Shown piece after piece: positions 16,212 to 24,434 of a DNA stretch of 64,000 nt. The stretch is from SIG307 sp964609025 (lineage in GTDB: Bacteria > Bacillota > Clostridia > Lachnospirales > Lachnospiraceae). The notes beneath the pieces are model-generated. The model did not search any database and was not told where the DNA came from. It was given only the letters and a program-made list of their open reading frames with translations. The translations under genes were made by a program, and so were the position numbers. The stretch is taken from contig CAZSQM010000012.1 of assembly GCA_964609025.1 (NCBI GenBank), positions 17,009 to 81,008 on the forward strand, in the 5' to 3' direction. How positions within the stretch are numbered: position 1 is the stretch's first letter; every line of letters begins with the position of its first letter.

Positions 16212-16240
16212 ATTATACCTACGGTGGTCAGATAAGTCAA
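16212..16240 (-). promoter_or_regulatory. Consensus promoter reading into the remnant gene
   Basis: On the minus strand TTGACT (16235-16240) and TATAAT (16212-16217) are exactly 17 bp apart, 39 bp before the ATG at 16173. It is divergent from the GntR promoter, with 26 bp between the two -35 boxes. Confidence 0.8.
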
Positions 16241-16266
16241 TGTCACAACAAACATAAAATAAAGTA

Positions 16267-16295
16267 TTGACAAACTGTTTATAACAGTTTATACT
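16267..16295 (+). promoter_or_regulatory. Promoter of the GntR-ABC operon
   Basis: TTGACA (16267-16272) and TATACT (16290-16295) are separated by 17 bp. The element is overlapped by two palindromes (16272-16290 and 16293-16317), so it is expected to be strong and repressed. Confidence 0.9.
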
Positions 16296-16317
16296 GTTCA
16301 TATCGGATATGAACAGT
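16272..16317. promoter_or_regulatory. Two palindromic operators on the GntR promoter
   Basis: Palindrome 1, AAACTGTT-TAT-AACAGTTT (16272-16290), fills the spacer between -35 and -10. Palindrome 2, ACTGTTCATAT-CGG-ATATGAACAGT (16293-16317), starts in the -10 box and covers the transcription start. They share the half-site ACTGTT. Autorepression by the GntR protein encoded 18 bp downstream is the simplest reading. Confidence 0.82.
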
Positions 16318-16335
16318 TGAGAACAGGAGGAGCGA

Positions 16336-16704
16336 ATGAAGATTCTGCAAAACTCAGAGATTCCGATTTATAAGCAGATATCAGCGCAGTTAAAAGAAGA
16401 GATTCTTAGCGGGAAGTTAACCGAGGGAGAATACCTTCCGAGTATCCGAGGTCTTGCAAAGGACTTAAAAATCAGCGTGATTACTACGATGAAGGCCTAT
16501 GAGGAGCTTGCCTCGGAAGGGTTAGTGACTTCGGTGCAGGGAAAGGGCTTTGTCGTGAATCCGCAGGATACGGCGATGATTCGGGAACAGCGTTTGCGTG
16601 AAGTGGAACAGCATTTGTCGGATGCGTTAGAGGCCGCAAAGACAATCGGAATGACCGTGGAGGAAGTAAAGGAACTGATTACAGTTTTAGAGCATGCGGA
16701 GTAA
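16336..16704 (+). CDS. GntR-family regulator, YtrA type
   Basis: A 122-aa protein: an N-terminal winged helix (IPIYKQISAQLKEEILSGKL, then LPSIRGLAKDLKISVITTMKAYEELASEGLV) and a short helical dimerisation tail (about 75-120). This small size is typical of the YtrA subgroup, which usually represses an adjacent ABC transporter operon and is released by membrane- or cell-wall-active compounds. The gene is the first of a six-gene unit; two palindromes overlap its promoter. RBS AGGAGGAG. Confidence 0.93.
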   Translation: MKILQNSEIPIYKQISAQLKEEILSGKLTEGEYLPSIRGLAKDLKISVITTMKAYEELASEGLVTSVQGKGFVVNPQDTAMIREQRLREVEQHLSDALEAAKTIGMTVEEVKELITVLEHAE

Positions 16705-16716
16705 AGGAGAGAGAAT

Positions 16717-17601
16717 ATGGAAAGCGTAATTGTAGCAAAAGGACTGGTAAAGAAGTATAAGAAGTTTACGTTGGGGGCGTTGGATTTTGAGATTCCGAAA
16801 GGATTTTCCACTGCGTTAATCGGTGCCAACGGCGCCGGTAAAACCACATTGCTGGATATTCTTTGCGGTATTATCGCGGCAAGTAAGGGGGAGGTTACTT
16901 ATTTCGGGGAAATCACGGATATCGAGAAAAATGAAACAAAGGAGCGTATCGGTTATCAGGCGGCACAGGGAATGTATCCGATGGACTGGACACCGTATGA
17001 TGTGGCAGTGGCAAACAAGCTGGGCTTTCAGGGCTTTTCGGAGGACCGTTACTGGGAACTTTGTAAACAGTACGGCGTGGCTTCCCGTGGTGAAAAGAGC
17101 CAGACTCTGATGAAGATGTCCGACGGTAATCGTATCCGCCTTTGTCTGGCAGCGGTATTTGCAAGAGAAACGGAGCTTTTGGTGCTTGACGAGCCGGGTT
17201 CCAATTTAGACCCGCTGATGCGTGACCGTCTTTGCGGACAGTTCCGCAGCTATCTGGAGGAAGGGGACGGCGAGAAGTCGATTTTGTTCTCGACCCATAA
17301 TATTGCGGATATGGAAAATGTAACGGATTACGCAATTTTAATGTATGACGGCGCAATTATCGAATCCGGTTTTGTCACTGAGTTGTGTGAACGTTATCTT
17401 TTGGTTTCGGGAGAGAGTCAGACCTTTGATAAAATCGGAAAGAGTCTGCTGGTAGAAGAACGGAATGTAAACACCTGCACCGGCTTTGCGAAGGCAGAAC
17501 AGAAAGAACAACTGGAAGCGGCGGGAGCTATCGTGGAAACACCGAATTTACAGCAGCTTTGCGTATCCCTGCTTCGCTATGCGGAACAACGGAATTCCTA
17601 G
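16717..17601 (+). CDS. ABC transporter ATP-binding protein
   Basis: A 294-aa ATPase subunit. Walker A is GANGAGKTTLLD, Walker B LLVLDEPGSNLDP, the switch His lies in FSTHNIADMENV. The signature region reads MSDGNRIRLCLA, a departure from the usual LSGGQ that is common in YtrB-like drug or bacitracin-type ATPases. The last 70 residues form an accessory C-terminal domain. Being 12 bp after the GntR gene and followed by four membrane proteins, it should energise one or more of them. The substrate is unknown; export or antibiotic detoxification is an inference. Confidence 0.92.
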   Translation: MESVIVAKGLVKKYKKFTLGALDFEIPKGFSTALIGANGAGKTTLLDILCGIIAASKGEVTYFGEITDIEKNETKERIGYQAAQGMYPMDWTPYDVAVANKLGFQGFSEDRYWELCKQYGVASRGEKSQTLMKMSDGNRIRLCLAAVFARETELLVLDEPGSNLDPLMRDRLCGQFRSYLEEGDGEKSILFSTHNIADMENVTDYAILMYDGAIIESGFVTELCERYLLVSGESQTFDKIGKSLLVEERNVNTCTGFAKAEQKEQLEAAGAIVETPNLQQLCVSLLRYAEQRNS

Positions 17602-17612
17602 GAGGAGAGTGT

Positions 17613-18197
17613 ATGCGGGAGCTTAGATGGAATCTGTGGAAATTGCGATGGTTTTTTCTGGTTATGGTGGGGTTTGTAGTGCTTTTTGTATGGTTTTTTT
17701 CTGTTGTTTTAGATGCATGGAACGGTTTTGAAACAGGTTATCGCACAGCATTTATCATGCTTCAGCTTGCCTTTTTGATGTTACAGAGAGAACGTTTTAA
17801 CATCGTTTTACGAAAGGGAAGCGCCAACCGTTTTTATCGCAGTATGCCTCATGCCTGGGAAAAGGAACAACGTCGTTTCCTGTGGATTGACGGATTTTGT
17901 ATGGCAGGGCTTTTACTGTTGCTTGCGGTCGGACTGGTATTTCAAAATGAGTTTTTGCAGAAGCGTGTTCCGATTTCAATGTTTGTGTTTTTTTTCATTT
18001 ATCTGCTGATTTCCAGAATTTTTGCAGCCATACCGTATATCTGGTGGGTGCCGGAAGTTATTTTTGGGATTGTTTTCGCTGCAGTTCCGTTTGTGCGGAT
18101 ACCGGTTTTATTCGGCGTCGGCATCGTAATTGTATTTGTAGTGTTACAGACTTTTTTATACCGGTATATAAAGCGTTTATGGTATACGGAAGAGTAG
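17613..18197 (+). CDS. Membrane protein of the GntR-ABC operon, non-paralogous
   Basis: A 194-aa protein with about five hydrophobic helices (near 12-36, 50-65, 95-115, 123-150, 155-185) and basic cytoplasmic turns. It lacks the KRA-x-K-x-MW N-terminus shared by the three following membrane proteins and begins MRELRWNLWKLRW. No family is recognised. Its position directly after the ATPase makes it a candidate permease subunit. The start at ATG 17613 is set by RBS AGGAGGAG; the upstream in-frame start would lie deep inside the ATPase gene. Confidence 0.8.
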   Translation: MRELRWNLWKLRWFFLVMVGFVVLFVWFFSVVLDAWNGFETGYRTAFIMLQLAFLMLQRERFNIVLRKGSANRFYRSMPHAWEKEQRRFLWIDGFCMAGLLLLLAVGLVFQNEFLQKRVPISMFVFFFIYLLISRIFAAIPYIWWVPEVIFGIVFAAVPFVRIPVLFGVGIVIVFVVLQTFLYRYIKRLWYTEE

Positions 18198-18206
18198 GAG
18201 GAATCT

Positions 18207-18896
18207 ATGGATAGCGAATTAAAGCGTGCGTTGAAGTTTATGTGGAGCAGTCCGAAAGTGCGGAGAGCATGCGGATGCAGCAGGGGATATATATTATTTT
18301 TTATGATAGTAGTCTGTGCGGCGGAAGCGGCTTTCTTTATCGAAAGAAATGACGAATTAGAAGGGCTGCTTTGGATGGGACTCTATTCTCCGATAATATT
18401 TATGTTTTTATCGTCATTCGGAAACGTGTCGCTCATTGTTTCTTCGCTCGGGAAATGGGTATGCGGCTCGCTTTTAACAAAGCGCGGGTTGCTTAAGGGA
18501 ATTACCGTAAATCGGTTCATTTTGTTTGCGGCGATTTTTACTCCGGGAGTGATTACGAGGACGGTACTGATATGTCTCGGATTCGGAGACTATGCAAGAA
18601 TGGAATTGTTTTTGGTTGTATGGGGAGTTGTCTGTCTGATTTCATTTTTGAGTGCGGGGTCATCAATTCTCTTTTTGACTTCCTTCGTACTAGCCATGAT
18701 ACCGATGATTTGGCACGGATGCTGGTCGTTTACCGAAGGTTGGCAGATACCGCTTTGGGGTGCCGTGTTGTTTTTTACAGGGTGTCTGGTACTCGGAACG
18801 GTTTTGGGACAGCGTTGTCTGGACTATGCCTTCCGTAAAAGAAAATGTGCTTCGGCCATTTGGGGCAAGAAGGATTTACTTAGCATGATAAAGTAG
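18207..18896 (+). CDS. Membrane protein A of a paralogous triplet
   Basis: A 229-aa protein with about six transmembrane helices. It starts with the amphipathic segment SELKRALKFMWSSPKVRRACG, which recurs in the next two genes, then a long hydrophobic region. A mid-protein segment (LLTKRGLLKGITVNR) also aligns with ALTKGVALCR and IMTKGIIAN in the other two. Likely a permease-type subunit for the operon's ATPase; the family name is not recognised. RBS AGGAGGAA; 9 bp after the preceding stop. Confidence 0.8.
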   Translation: MDSELKRALKFMWSSPKVRRACGCSRGYILFFMIVVCAAEAAFFIERNDELEGLLWMGLYSPIIFMFLSSFGNVSLIVSSLGKWVCGSLLTKRGLLKGITVNRFILFAAIFTPGVITRTVLICLGFGDYARMELFLVVWGVVCLISFLSAGSSILFLTSFVLAMIPMIWHGCWSFTEGWQIPLWGAVLFFTGCLVLGTVLGQRCLDYAFRKRKCASAIWGKKDLLSMIK

Positions 18897-18907
18897 AGGA
18901 GATATCT

Positions 18908-19648
18908 ATGGTCAGTGAGATGAAACGTGCATTGAAACTTATGTGGGGGAGTAAAAGATATCGAAAAGCTTTCGGTGTTCATCCGGTGATTCTTGCGGTA
19001 TATCTTGCCTGTGCGGTATTATTTGGCGGATATCCGATGCTTAGCAGATTGCTTGGAGAAAAAATGACAACCACGGAGTATTATTTCTGCAGTGTTTTTC
19101 CAGCGTTATTTTTCCTGTATTTCAACTGCTATGTCGGAAACCAGTTTTCCGCAATGTTTGCTTCGGGAAAAAGCCTGTTAAGTTTTCCGGTTGCAAAATG
19201 TGCATTAACAAAGGGAGTTGCGTTATGTCGTCTGATTACATTCTTTGTCGCGTTGTTTCCAACGGTATTTATGCGGATACTTTGCATCAGTCTCGGACTC
19301 TGCGAAGTGTCAATGTTAGACGATATCCTGCTGATGTACGGGATTGCTTATGCGCTGTCAATGATGATAGGAGGGTCGGGTTTTGTATGGGAGGTATTGA
19401 TGTTCCTTTTAGGAATTACGGCATTTGCCAATGCAATCGGGGTTTCGTTGCTTCGGGAAGTATTTAAGACATGGTCGGAGAAAGCATATGAGTATGTTAT
19501 GCCGGGAGGAGCGGTGGCGTTCTTTTTGGCGGTATTGCTTGCGATAGGAACCGCTCTCGGTTTGTTTGTCTTAGAGAGAACATATAAAAAGCGCAGGGTA
19601 GTATACAATCAGGCGGAAATCCGGATGGCAGCGAATCGGAGGAGGTAG
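18908..19648 (+). CDS. Membrane protein B of a paralogous triplet
   Basis: A 246-aa, about six-helix protein paralogous to its neighbours (N-terminus SEMKRALKLMWGSKRYRKAFG). Compared with A it has a longer first periplasmic-side loop and a basic C-terminal tail (YKKRRVVYNQ). The conserved K-R-A-x-K-x-M-W-G-S start and the T-K-G segment after the third helix are the clearest common marks. Function unassigned; probably part of an ABC-2-like permease complex. It ends 3 bp before the third copy. Confidence 0.8.
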   Translation: MVSEMKRALKLMWGSKRYRKAFGVHPVILAVYLACAVLFGGYPMLSRLLGEKMTTTEYYFCSVFPALFFLYFNCYVGNQFSAMFASGKSLLSFPVAKCALTKGVALCRLITFFVALFPTVFMRILCISLGLCEVSMLDDILLMYGIAYALSMMIGGSGFVWEVLMFLLGITAFANAIGVSLLREVFKTWSEKAYEYVMPGGAVAFFLAVLLAIGTALGLFVLERTYKKRRVVYNQAEIRMAANRRR

Positions 19649-19651
19649 TTT

Positions 19652-20353
19652 ATGAAAAGTGAATGTAAGCGTGCGATGAGGTTGATGTGGGGGAGCAGTA
19701 AGCGGATACGACGGTCCTTCGGATGCGGATTTCATCTTTTGGGAAACGGAGGGATGCTGCTAATGATTGCAATAGCAATGTCTGTGCCGTTGTTCGCAAG
19801 GCTTCTCGGTTTGAATATAAGCGGAGGGGTGCGCGGCTGGGCATATACGGCAGCACTTTTCGGACAGATCATGACACAGGTAATTGTGTTTGAGTGCATC
19901 TGGATTAATCACGGTCTAATGGGAAAAGGCATGGGAGGATTTCCTTTTGCAAGATGGATTATGACCAAAGGAATTATTGCAAACATGTTGATTTATCATG
20001 TATGCAGCCTTGTGCTGATGCTTGGAATAAACAAAGTCAGTATGGCAGTGGGAGCCGTGTCTGATTCTTTGACAGATGATTTTTTGTATTTATCCGGATT
20101 GTTCTTTTTTTTGCAGGGATTACTTCAGATGCTTGGAGGTCTGCTTGACCGATGGAACAAGTCCGCAGAATACTTTGTCGGAATCATCTCTGTCTCTGCA
20201 GTGATAATTCCGGATGAGGTAGGAAAAATAAATTATCCCGTCGGAGCGGCCGTTTCGTTATATGTCGTGTTAATGGTGTGCGGAGTACTTTTGATGTATC
20301 TGCATCTGACACGGAAATATAAGAGAAGAAGCGGCGCCCGGATACGGAACTAG
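19652..20353 (+). CDS. Membrane protein C of a paralogous triplet
   Basis: A 233-aa, about six-helix protein, the third copy (N-terminus SECKRAMRLMWGSSKRIRRSFG, C-terminus basic). It is the last gene before the terminator at 20438. Divergence among the three copies is high in the membrane helices and low in the first 20 residues, which suggests the N-terminal amphipathic helix contacts a shared partner such as the ATPase. Function unassigned. Confidence 0.8.
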   Translation: MKSECKRAMRLMWGSSKRIRRSFGCGFHLLGNGGMLLMIAIAMSVPLFARLLGLNISGGVRGWAYTAALFGQIMTQVIVFECIWINHGLMGKGMGGFPFARWIMTKGIIANMLIYHVCSLVLMLGINKVSMAVGAVSDSLTDDFLYLSGLFFFLQGLLQMLGGLLDRWNKSAEYFVGIISVSAVIIPDEVGKINYPVGAAVSLYVVLMVCGVLLMYLHLTRKYKRRSGARIRN

Positions 20354-20437
20354 AATCGGTATATACACAGATGCAGCGGAATACGGCTGCCTTATATAGT
20401 TTGAAAGACATCCGTTCTTAAAAAAATTAATTTTAGT

Positions 20438-20477
20438 GAGAACCTTCGTCTGTTGCAGACGGGGGTTCTTGCTTTTT
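20438..20477 (+). terminator. Terminator of the GntR-ABC operon
   Basis: GAACCTTCGTCTG (20440-20452) pairs with CAGACGGGGGTTC (20456-20468) through 13 pairs, two of them T-G wobbles, with loop TTG, followed by a T-rich run. Confidence 0.93.
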
Positions 20478-20497
20478 AAAGGAAAAAATGGTATACT
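20469..20497 (+). promoter_or_regulatory. Promoter before the zinc-finger/polA operon
   Basis: TTGCTT (20469-20474) and TATACT (20492-20497) are 17 bp apart. The -35 box sits in the T-run of the preceding terminator, a compact junction. Confidence 0.6.
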
Positions 20498-20572
20498 AAA
20501 TTGATATCGTATCGTTTGCGTGAAAGAGATTCCGGCGATGCCAGAAAGAGGCGCCGGAAGAAAGGCAGAGGC

Positions 20573-21046
20573 ATGGATTGTAAGAGAGCGCAGGAGCTGA
20601 TTGCCCCGTTTATTAACGGACAACTGAATACGGAAGAAACGGAAGCCTTTCTGGAGCATATGGAAACCTGCAAAGAATGCAGAGAGGAGTTAGAGGTTTC
20701 CTATTCTTTGATGACGGCAATGAAGCAGTTGGACGAAGGAACGGATCTGTCGGATAATTATATTGCGGATTTGAATCATAAAATTGAGGAATGCTATATG
20801 GAAGGTTTGCGGAGAAAGCGTTCCTGCGCCCGCAGAAGAGCGCTGCTGCTTGTGCTGCTTTTGCTCCTCGTGCTTATGAACGGCATTACCGTGGTGAATA
20901 AACGGGAGGAAGCGGATTTGCGGTTTTTCAGAAAAATAGCGGGCATGGAACCGGTGCAGACAGAGCAGTTTATGCAGGAAGAAACGATACCGGCGGGCAG
21001 CGTGCAAAAGCCGTTTGACGCCGGGACAAAGGAGTTGGCACAATGA
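20573..21046 (+). CDS. Anti-sigma-like zinc-finger membrane protein
   Basis: A 157-aa protein. The first 45 residues form a ZAS-type zinc finger: Cys3 and the H-x3-C-x2-C motif in HMETCKEC. A transmembrane helix of Leu/Val repeats lies near residues 84-104, and a short outside tail follows. Such proteins usually hold an ECF sigma factor, but no sigma gene is adjacent here, so the partner is unknown or lost. ATG 20573 is chosen; the TTG at 20501 overlaps the promoter. The stop overlaps the polA start (ATGA), so translation is coupled. Confidence 0.78.
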   Translation: MDCKRAQELIAPFINGQLNTEETEAFLEHMETCKECREELEVSYSLMTAMKQLDEGTDLSDNYIADLNHKIEECYMEGLRRKRSCARRRALLLVLLLLLVLMNGITVVNKREEADLRFFRKIAGMEPVQTEQFMQEETIPAGSVQKPFDAGTKELAQ

Positions 21047-23772
21047 AAGAAAAGCTGGTGTTAATCGACGGAAACAGTATCATCAACCGGGCTTTTTACG
21101 GTCTTCCGGATTTGACAACAACGGACGGAAAGCACACGAACGGCGTGCTTGGGTTCTTAAATATTTTGATTAAGATTACCGAGGAAGAAAAGCCGGATTA
21201 TCTTGCGGTTGCCTTTGATGTAAAGCATCCGACGTTCCGGCATAAACTGTATGCGGAGTACAAAGGTACCCGCAAAGGGATGCCGGAGGAGTTAAGGGAG
21301 CAGGTGCCGTTATTAAAGCAAATGCTTTCCGCTATGGGTGTGCTTACTGTTGAGTGTCCGGGCTTTGAGGCGGACGATATTTTAGGAGCGCTGGCAATCC
21401 GGGGCAAAAGGGACGGAAAGCAGGTTTCCTTAGTATCGGGCGACCGGGATTTGCTGCAGCTTGCGGCGGAGGATATTTTGGTACGCATTCCGAAAACAAA
21501 GAGTACCGGCACGGAGATTGAGAATTACGAACCGGCGCAGGTGGTGGAAAAGTATGGAGTGACACCGGCGCAGATTATTGATTTAAAGGGTTTGATGGGG
21601 GATGCTTCCGACAATATTCCGGGTGTGCCGGGAATTGGCGAAAAGACGGCGGTAAAGATTTTAAGCAGGTTTCCGAGCGTGGAGGAAGCCATTGCCCATG
21701 TAGAAGAAATCGAGCCGAAAAAGGCGAGAGAGTCCCTGCGGGAGAATGCGGAGCTTGCAAGGCTCAGTAAAGAGCTTGCAACGATTAAGACGGACTGGGA
21801 GCCGGACTTTTCCTACGAAGCGGCAAAGTTTGGAACTATTTTTACGGACGAGGCGTACCGGCTGTGCAAGGAGCTGGAGTTCAAGTCGTTATTATCCCGC
21901 CATTTTTCCCCGGAGCAGGGAAAAAACAGTGGGGACGATGCCTTTGCGGCAGAACCGGAGGTACTGTCCGATGCGGAGGTTACGGAGAAGCTGTTAGAGG
22001 GGCTTTTACCGGAGGAGCCGGTGGGCTTTTCAATCTGCGGTGCGGAGCTTTTACTTGCCGTAAAGGGAGTATGCTACTGCCTTTCTGCTTCCGCGCTGGA
22101 ACGATTTGAACAAAAATATAGGAACGAACCGCTGGCGAAGCCAAGAGAGGGTTCGGAAGCCGACACGCCGGCCGGCTGCGGCAGAGTGCGCGTGCTTCAT
22201 AAAATTTGTGAGAAAAGGGCAGTGCCGGTTACCGTCGGTTTAAAAGAGCGGTGCGGGCTCACCCTGCCTGAGGACAGGGAATTTTACGGGGACGCGGCAC
22301 TTTGCGCGTATTTGTTAAATCCGTTAAAGAACAGCTATACCTATGATGATATTGCAAGAGATTATCTGAAGTTTACGCTGCCGTCCGCGGATATGCTTTT
22401 TACACCGGCGGAGCCGAAGCAGATGAGTTTGTTTGAAGAAACAAAAGAGGATAACACCAAGGAGCAAAAGGCATACCGGCAGTCTGCCGTATATGAGGCC
22501 ATGACGGCGCAGGCGGCTTATCCGGTGTTGCTTGCCGCGTTAAGGGAGGCAGGGGAGGAAACACTCTACCGCACGGTGGAGCTTCCGCTTGTGACGGTGC
22601 TTTATGAGATGGAACGCATCGGAATGGCGGTGAATCCTTCTTATCTTGCGGAATATGCGAAGCTGTTAAACGAAGATATCAGGCGTCTGGAGCAGGAAAT
22701 TTACCGGATGGCGGGAGAGGAGTTTAACATCAATTCCCCGAAACAGCTCGGTGTGATTTTGTTTGAGAAGCTGAAACTGCCTTACGGAAAGAAGACAAAG
22801 ACAGGGTATTCCACCTCTGCGGATATTTTAGAAAAGCTGAGGAGCGAGGACCCGATTGTGGAAAAGATTCTGGAATACCGCCAGCTTGCAAAGTTAAAAT
22901 CCACCTATGCGGAGGGACTTACCGCCTTTATCGGTGCGGACGGCAGGATTCATTCCAAGTTTAACCAGATGATTACCGCAACGGGACGGTTAAGCAGCGC
23001 GGAACCGAATCTTCAGAATATCCCGGTACGCATGGAGCTCGGACGAAAAATCCGCAAGGCGTTTGTTCCGGCAGAGGGCTGTGTGTTTGTCGACGCGGAT
23101 TATTCCCAGATTGAGCTGCGGATTCTGGCGCATTTATCGGAGGACGAGCAGTTAATCCGCGCATACAACGAGGCGGAGGATATTCACCGGCTGACGGCGT
23201 CCCAGGTGTTTCACACTCCGTACGGGGAAGTGACTCCGGCGCAGCGCAGCAATGCGAAAGCAGTCAACTTCGGCATTGTGTACGGCATCAGTTCCTTCGG
23301 ACTGGGGCAGGATTTGAATATTTCCAGAAAGGAAGCCGAGGATTATATCAACCGTTATTTTGAAACCTATCCGAAGGTAAAGCAGTATTTGGATTCTTTG
23401 GTAGAGCAGGCGAAAAACAAGGGATACGTTACGACTTTGTTCGGGCGGAGAAGGCCGGTGCCGGAGATTTCTTCTTCGAACTTTATGCAGCGTTCCTTCG
23501 GGGAACGGATTGCCATGAATTCTCCGGTACAGGGAACGGCGGCGGATATTATGAAAATTGCGATGCTTCGTGTTGCGGAGCGGTTAAAAAAGGATGGAAG
23601 CGGGGCAAAGGTAGTCTTGCAGGTGCACGACGAACTGCTTGTGGAAACGCCGCTTGATGAGGTTTCCTATGTGAAGCGGATACTGCGGGAGGAGATGGAA
23701 GCGGCGGCAGAGCTTTCGGTACCGCTTGAAGTGAGTGTGAGCGTCGGAAACGACTGGTATGAAACAAAGTAA
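21043..23772 (+). CDS. polA: DNA polymerase I
   Basis: A 909-aa polymerase for Okazaki fragment processing and repair. The N-terminal 5' nuclease domain (1-290) shows LIDGNSIINRAFYG, FEADDILG, VSGDRD and GLMGDASDNIPGVPGIG. The middle domain (about 310-480) has no recognisable acidic exonuclease motifs (the expected first motif is replaced by GFSICGAELLL), so proofreading is predicted absent, as in several other Gram-positive enzymes. The polymerase domain has DADYSQIELR, the finger helix RSNAKAVNFGIVYG and the palm VHDE. Coupled to the zinc-finger gene and followed by coaE. Confidence 0.97.
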   Translation: MKEKLVLIDGNSIINRAFYGLPDLTTTDGKHTNGVLGFLNILIKITEEEKPDYLAVAFDVKHPTFRHKLYAEYKGTRKGMPEELREQVPLLKQMLSAMGVLTVECPGFEADDILGALAIRGKRDGKQVSLVSGDRDLLQLAAEDILVRIPKTKSTGTEIENYEPAQVVEKYGVTPAQIIDLKGLMGDASDNIPGVPGIGEKTAVKILSRFPSVEEAIAHVEEIEPKKARESLRENAELARLSKELATIKTDWEPDFSYEAAKFGTIFTDEAYRLCKELEFKSLLSRHFSPEQGKNSGDDAFAAEPEVLSDAEVTEKLLEGLLPEEPVGFSICGAELLLAVKGVCYCLSASALERFEQKYRNEPLAKPREGSEADTPAGCGRVRVLHKICEKRAVPVTVGLKERCGLTLPEDREFYGDAALCAYLLNPLKNSYTYDDIARDYLKFTLPSADMLFTPAEPKQMSLFEETKEDNTKEQKAYRQSAVYEAMTAQAAYPVLLAALREAGEETLYRTVELPLVTVLYEMERIGMAVNPSYLAEYAKLLNEDIRRLEQEIYRMAGEEFNINSPKQLGVILFEKLKLPYGKKTKTGYSTSADILEKLRSEDPIVEKILEYRQLAKLKSTYAEGLTAFIGADGRIHSKFNQMITATGRLSSAEPNLQNIPVRMELGRKIRKAFVPAEGCVFVDADYSQIELRILAHLSEDEQLIRAYNEAEDIHRLTASQVFHTPYGEVTPAQRSNAKAVNFGIVYGISSFGLGQDLNISRKEAEDYINRYFETYPKVKQYLDSLVEQAKNKGYVTTLFGRRRPVPEISSSNFMQRSFGERIAMNSPVQGTAADIMKIAMLRVAERLKKDGSGAKVVLQVHDELLVETPLDEVSYVKRILREEMEAAAELSVPLEVSVSVGNDWYETK

Positions 23773-23822
23773 CAGACCGAAAAGACAGGCGACAGGACAG
23801 AAACGGAAGGCAGACGAGGAAA

Positions 23823-24434
23823 ATGAAGGTCATCGGAATCACAGGAGGCGTGGGAGCCGGAAAATCGACGGTAGTAGGCATTATCGAAAAGCATTTCCGG
23901 ACGGAATATCTGCATTGCGACAGGATTGCGCATGAACTGATGGAACCGGGGCAAAGCGCTTATGCGGAGTTGGTAAGGCTTTTCGGAGAGGGCATTAAAA
24001 ACGAAGACGGAACCATAAATCGCGCCCGCCTTTATGAAGCTTCGTTCGGAGCCGGACGGGTGGAGGAGCTGAACGCCTGCGTACATCCGAAGGTCCGGAC
24101 GGCAGTGGAGGAGCGGATTGCGGCGCTTCGTGAGGAGGGCTTTTGCGGCGTTGTCTTAATCGAAGCGGCGCTTCTGATCGAAGCCGGTTACAAGGATATC
24201 TGCGACGAGTTGTGGTACGTTTACGCGCCGGAGGAGTTAAGGAGGGAGCGGCTGAAGAAAAGCAGAGGCTATACCGACGAAAAGGTGGATTCCATTATGG
24301 AGCGGCAGGCTCCCGAAGCCTTGTTTTTTGCACAGTGTGATTTTGTACTATATAACGATTCCGCGCCGGAGGATTGCGAACCGCATATTATGGCGCAGAT
24401 TACAAAACATCAGAACGGGGAGGTAACACAGTGA
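23823..24434 (+). CDS. coaE: Dephospho-CoA kinase
   Basis: A 203-aa P-loop kinase catalysing the last step of coenzyme A synthesis. Walker A is GGVGAGKST (residues 7-15), followed by CDRIAHELMEPG of the substrate lid and VLIEAALLIEAGY with YVYAPEELRRERL of the CoA domain. Length matches the family. It overlaps the next gene by 4 bp (GTGA) and follows polA by 50 bp, the usual polA-coaE pairing in Firmicutes. Confidence 0.95.
   Translation: MKVIGITGGVGAGKSTVVGIIEKHFRTEYLHCDRIAHELMEPGQSAYAELVRLFGEGIKNEDGTINRARLYEASFGAGRVEELNACVHPKVRTAVEERIAALREEGFCGVVLIEAALLIEAGYKDICDELWYVYAPEELRRERLKKSRGYTDEKVDSIMERQAPEALFFAQCDFVLYNDSAPEDCEPHIMAQITKHQNGEVTQ

Larger units (their letters stand above)
15578..16335. 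other. Long intergenic region with terminator, hairpin repeats, gene remnant and operators
   Basis: The only gene-free stretch over 300 bp. In order: a terminator (15611-15652), a short open minus-strand frame that looks like a protein C-terminus (15671-15745), a perfect 9-bp palindrome CAATTGAAC-gtaa-GTTCAATTG (15731-15752), the 52-bp hairpin repeats (15798-16080), a 28-codon minus-strand remnant with its own promoter (16087-16240), and the GntR promoter with two palindromes (16267-16317). Frames read through the repeats are not credible genes. Confidence 0.85.

Noticed and set aside
20501..20572. Upstream TTG start for the zinc-finger protein
   Set aside because: It would begin four bases after the -10 box and give an Arg/Lys-rich extension; ATG 20573 places the zinc-finger Cys at residue 3 as in the family.
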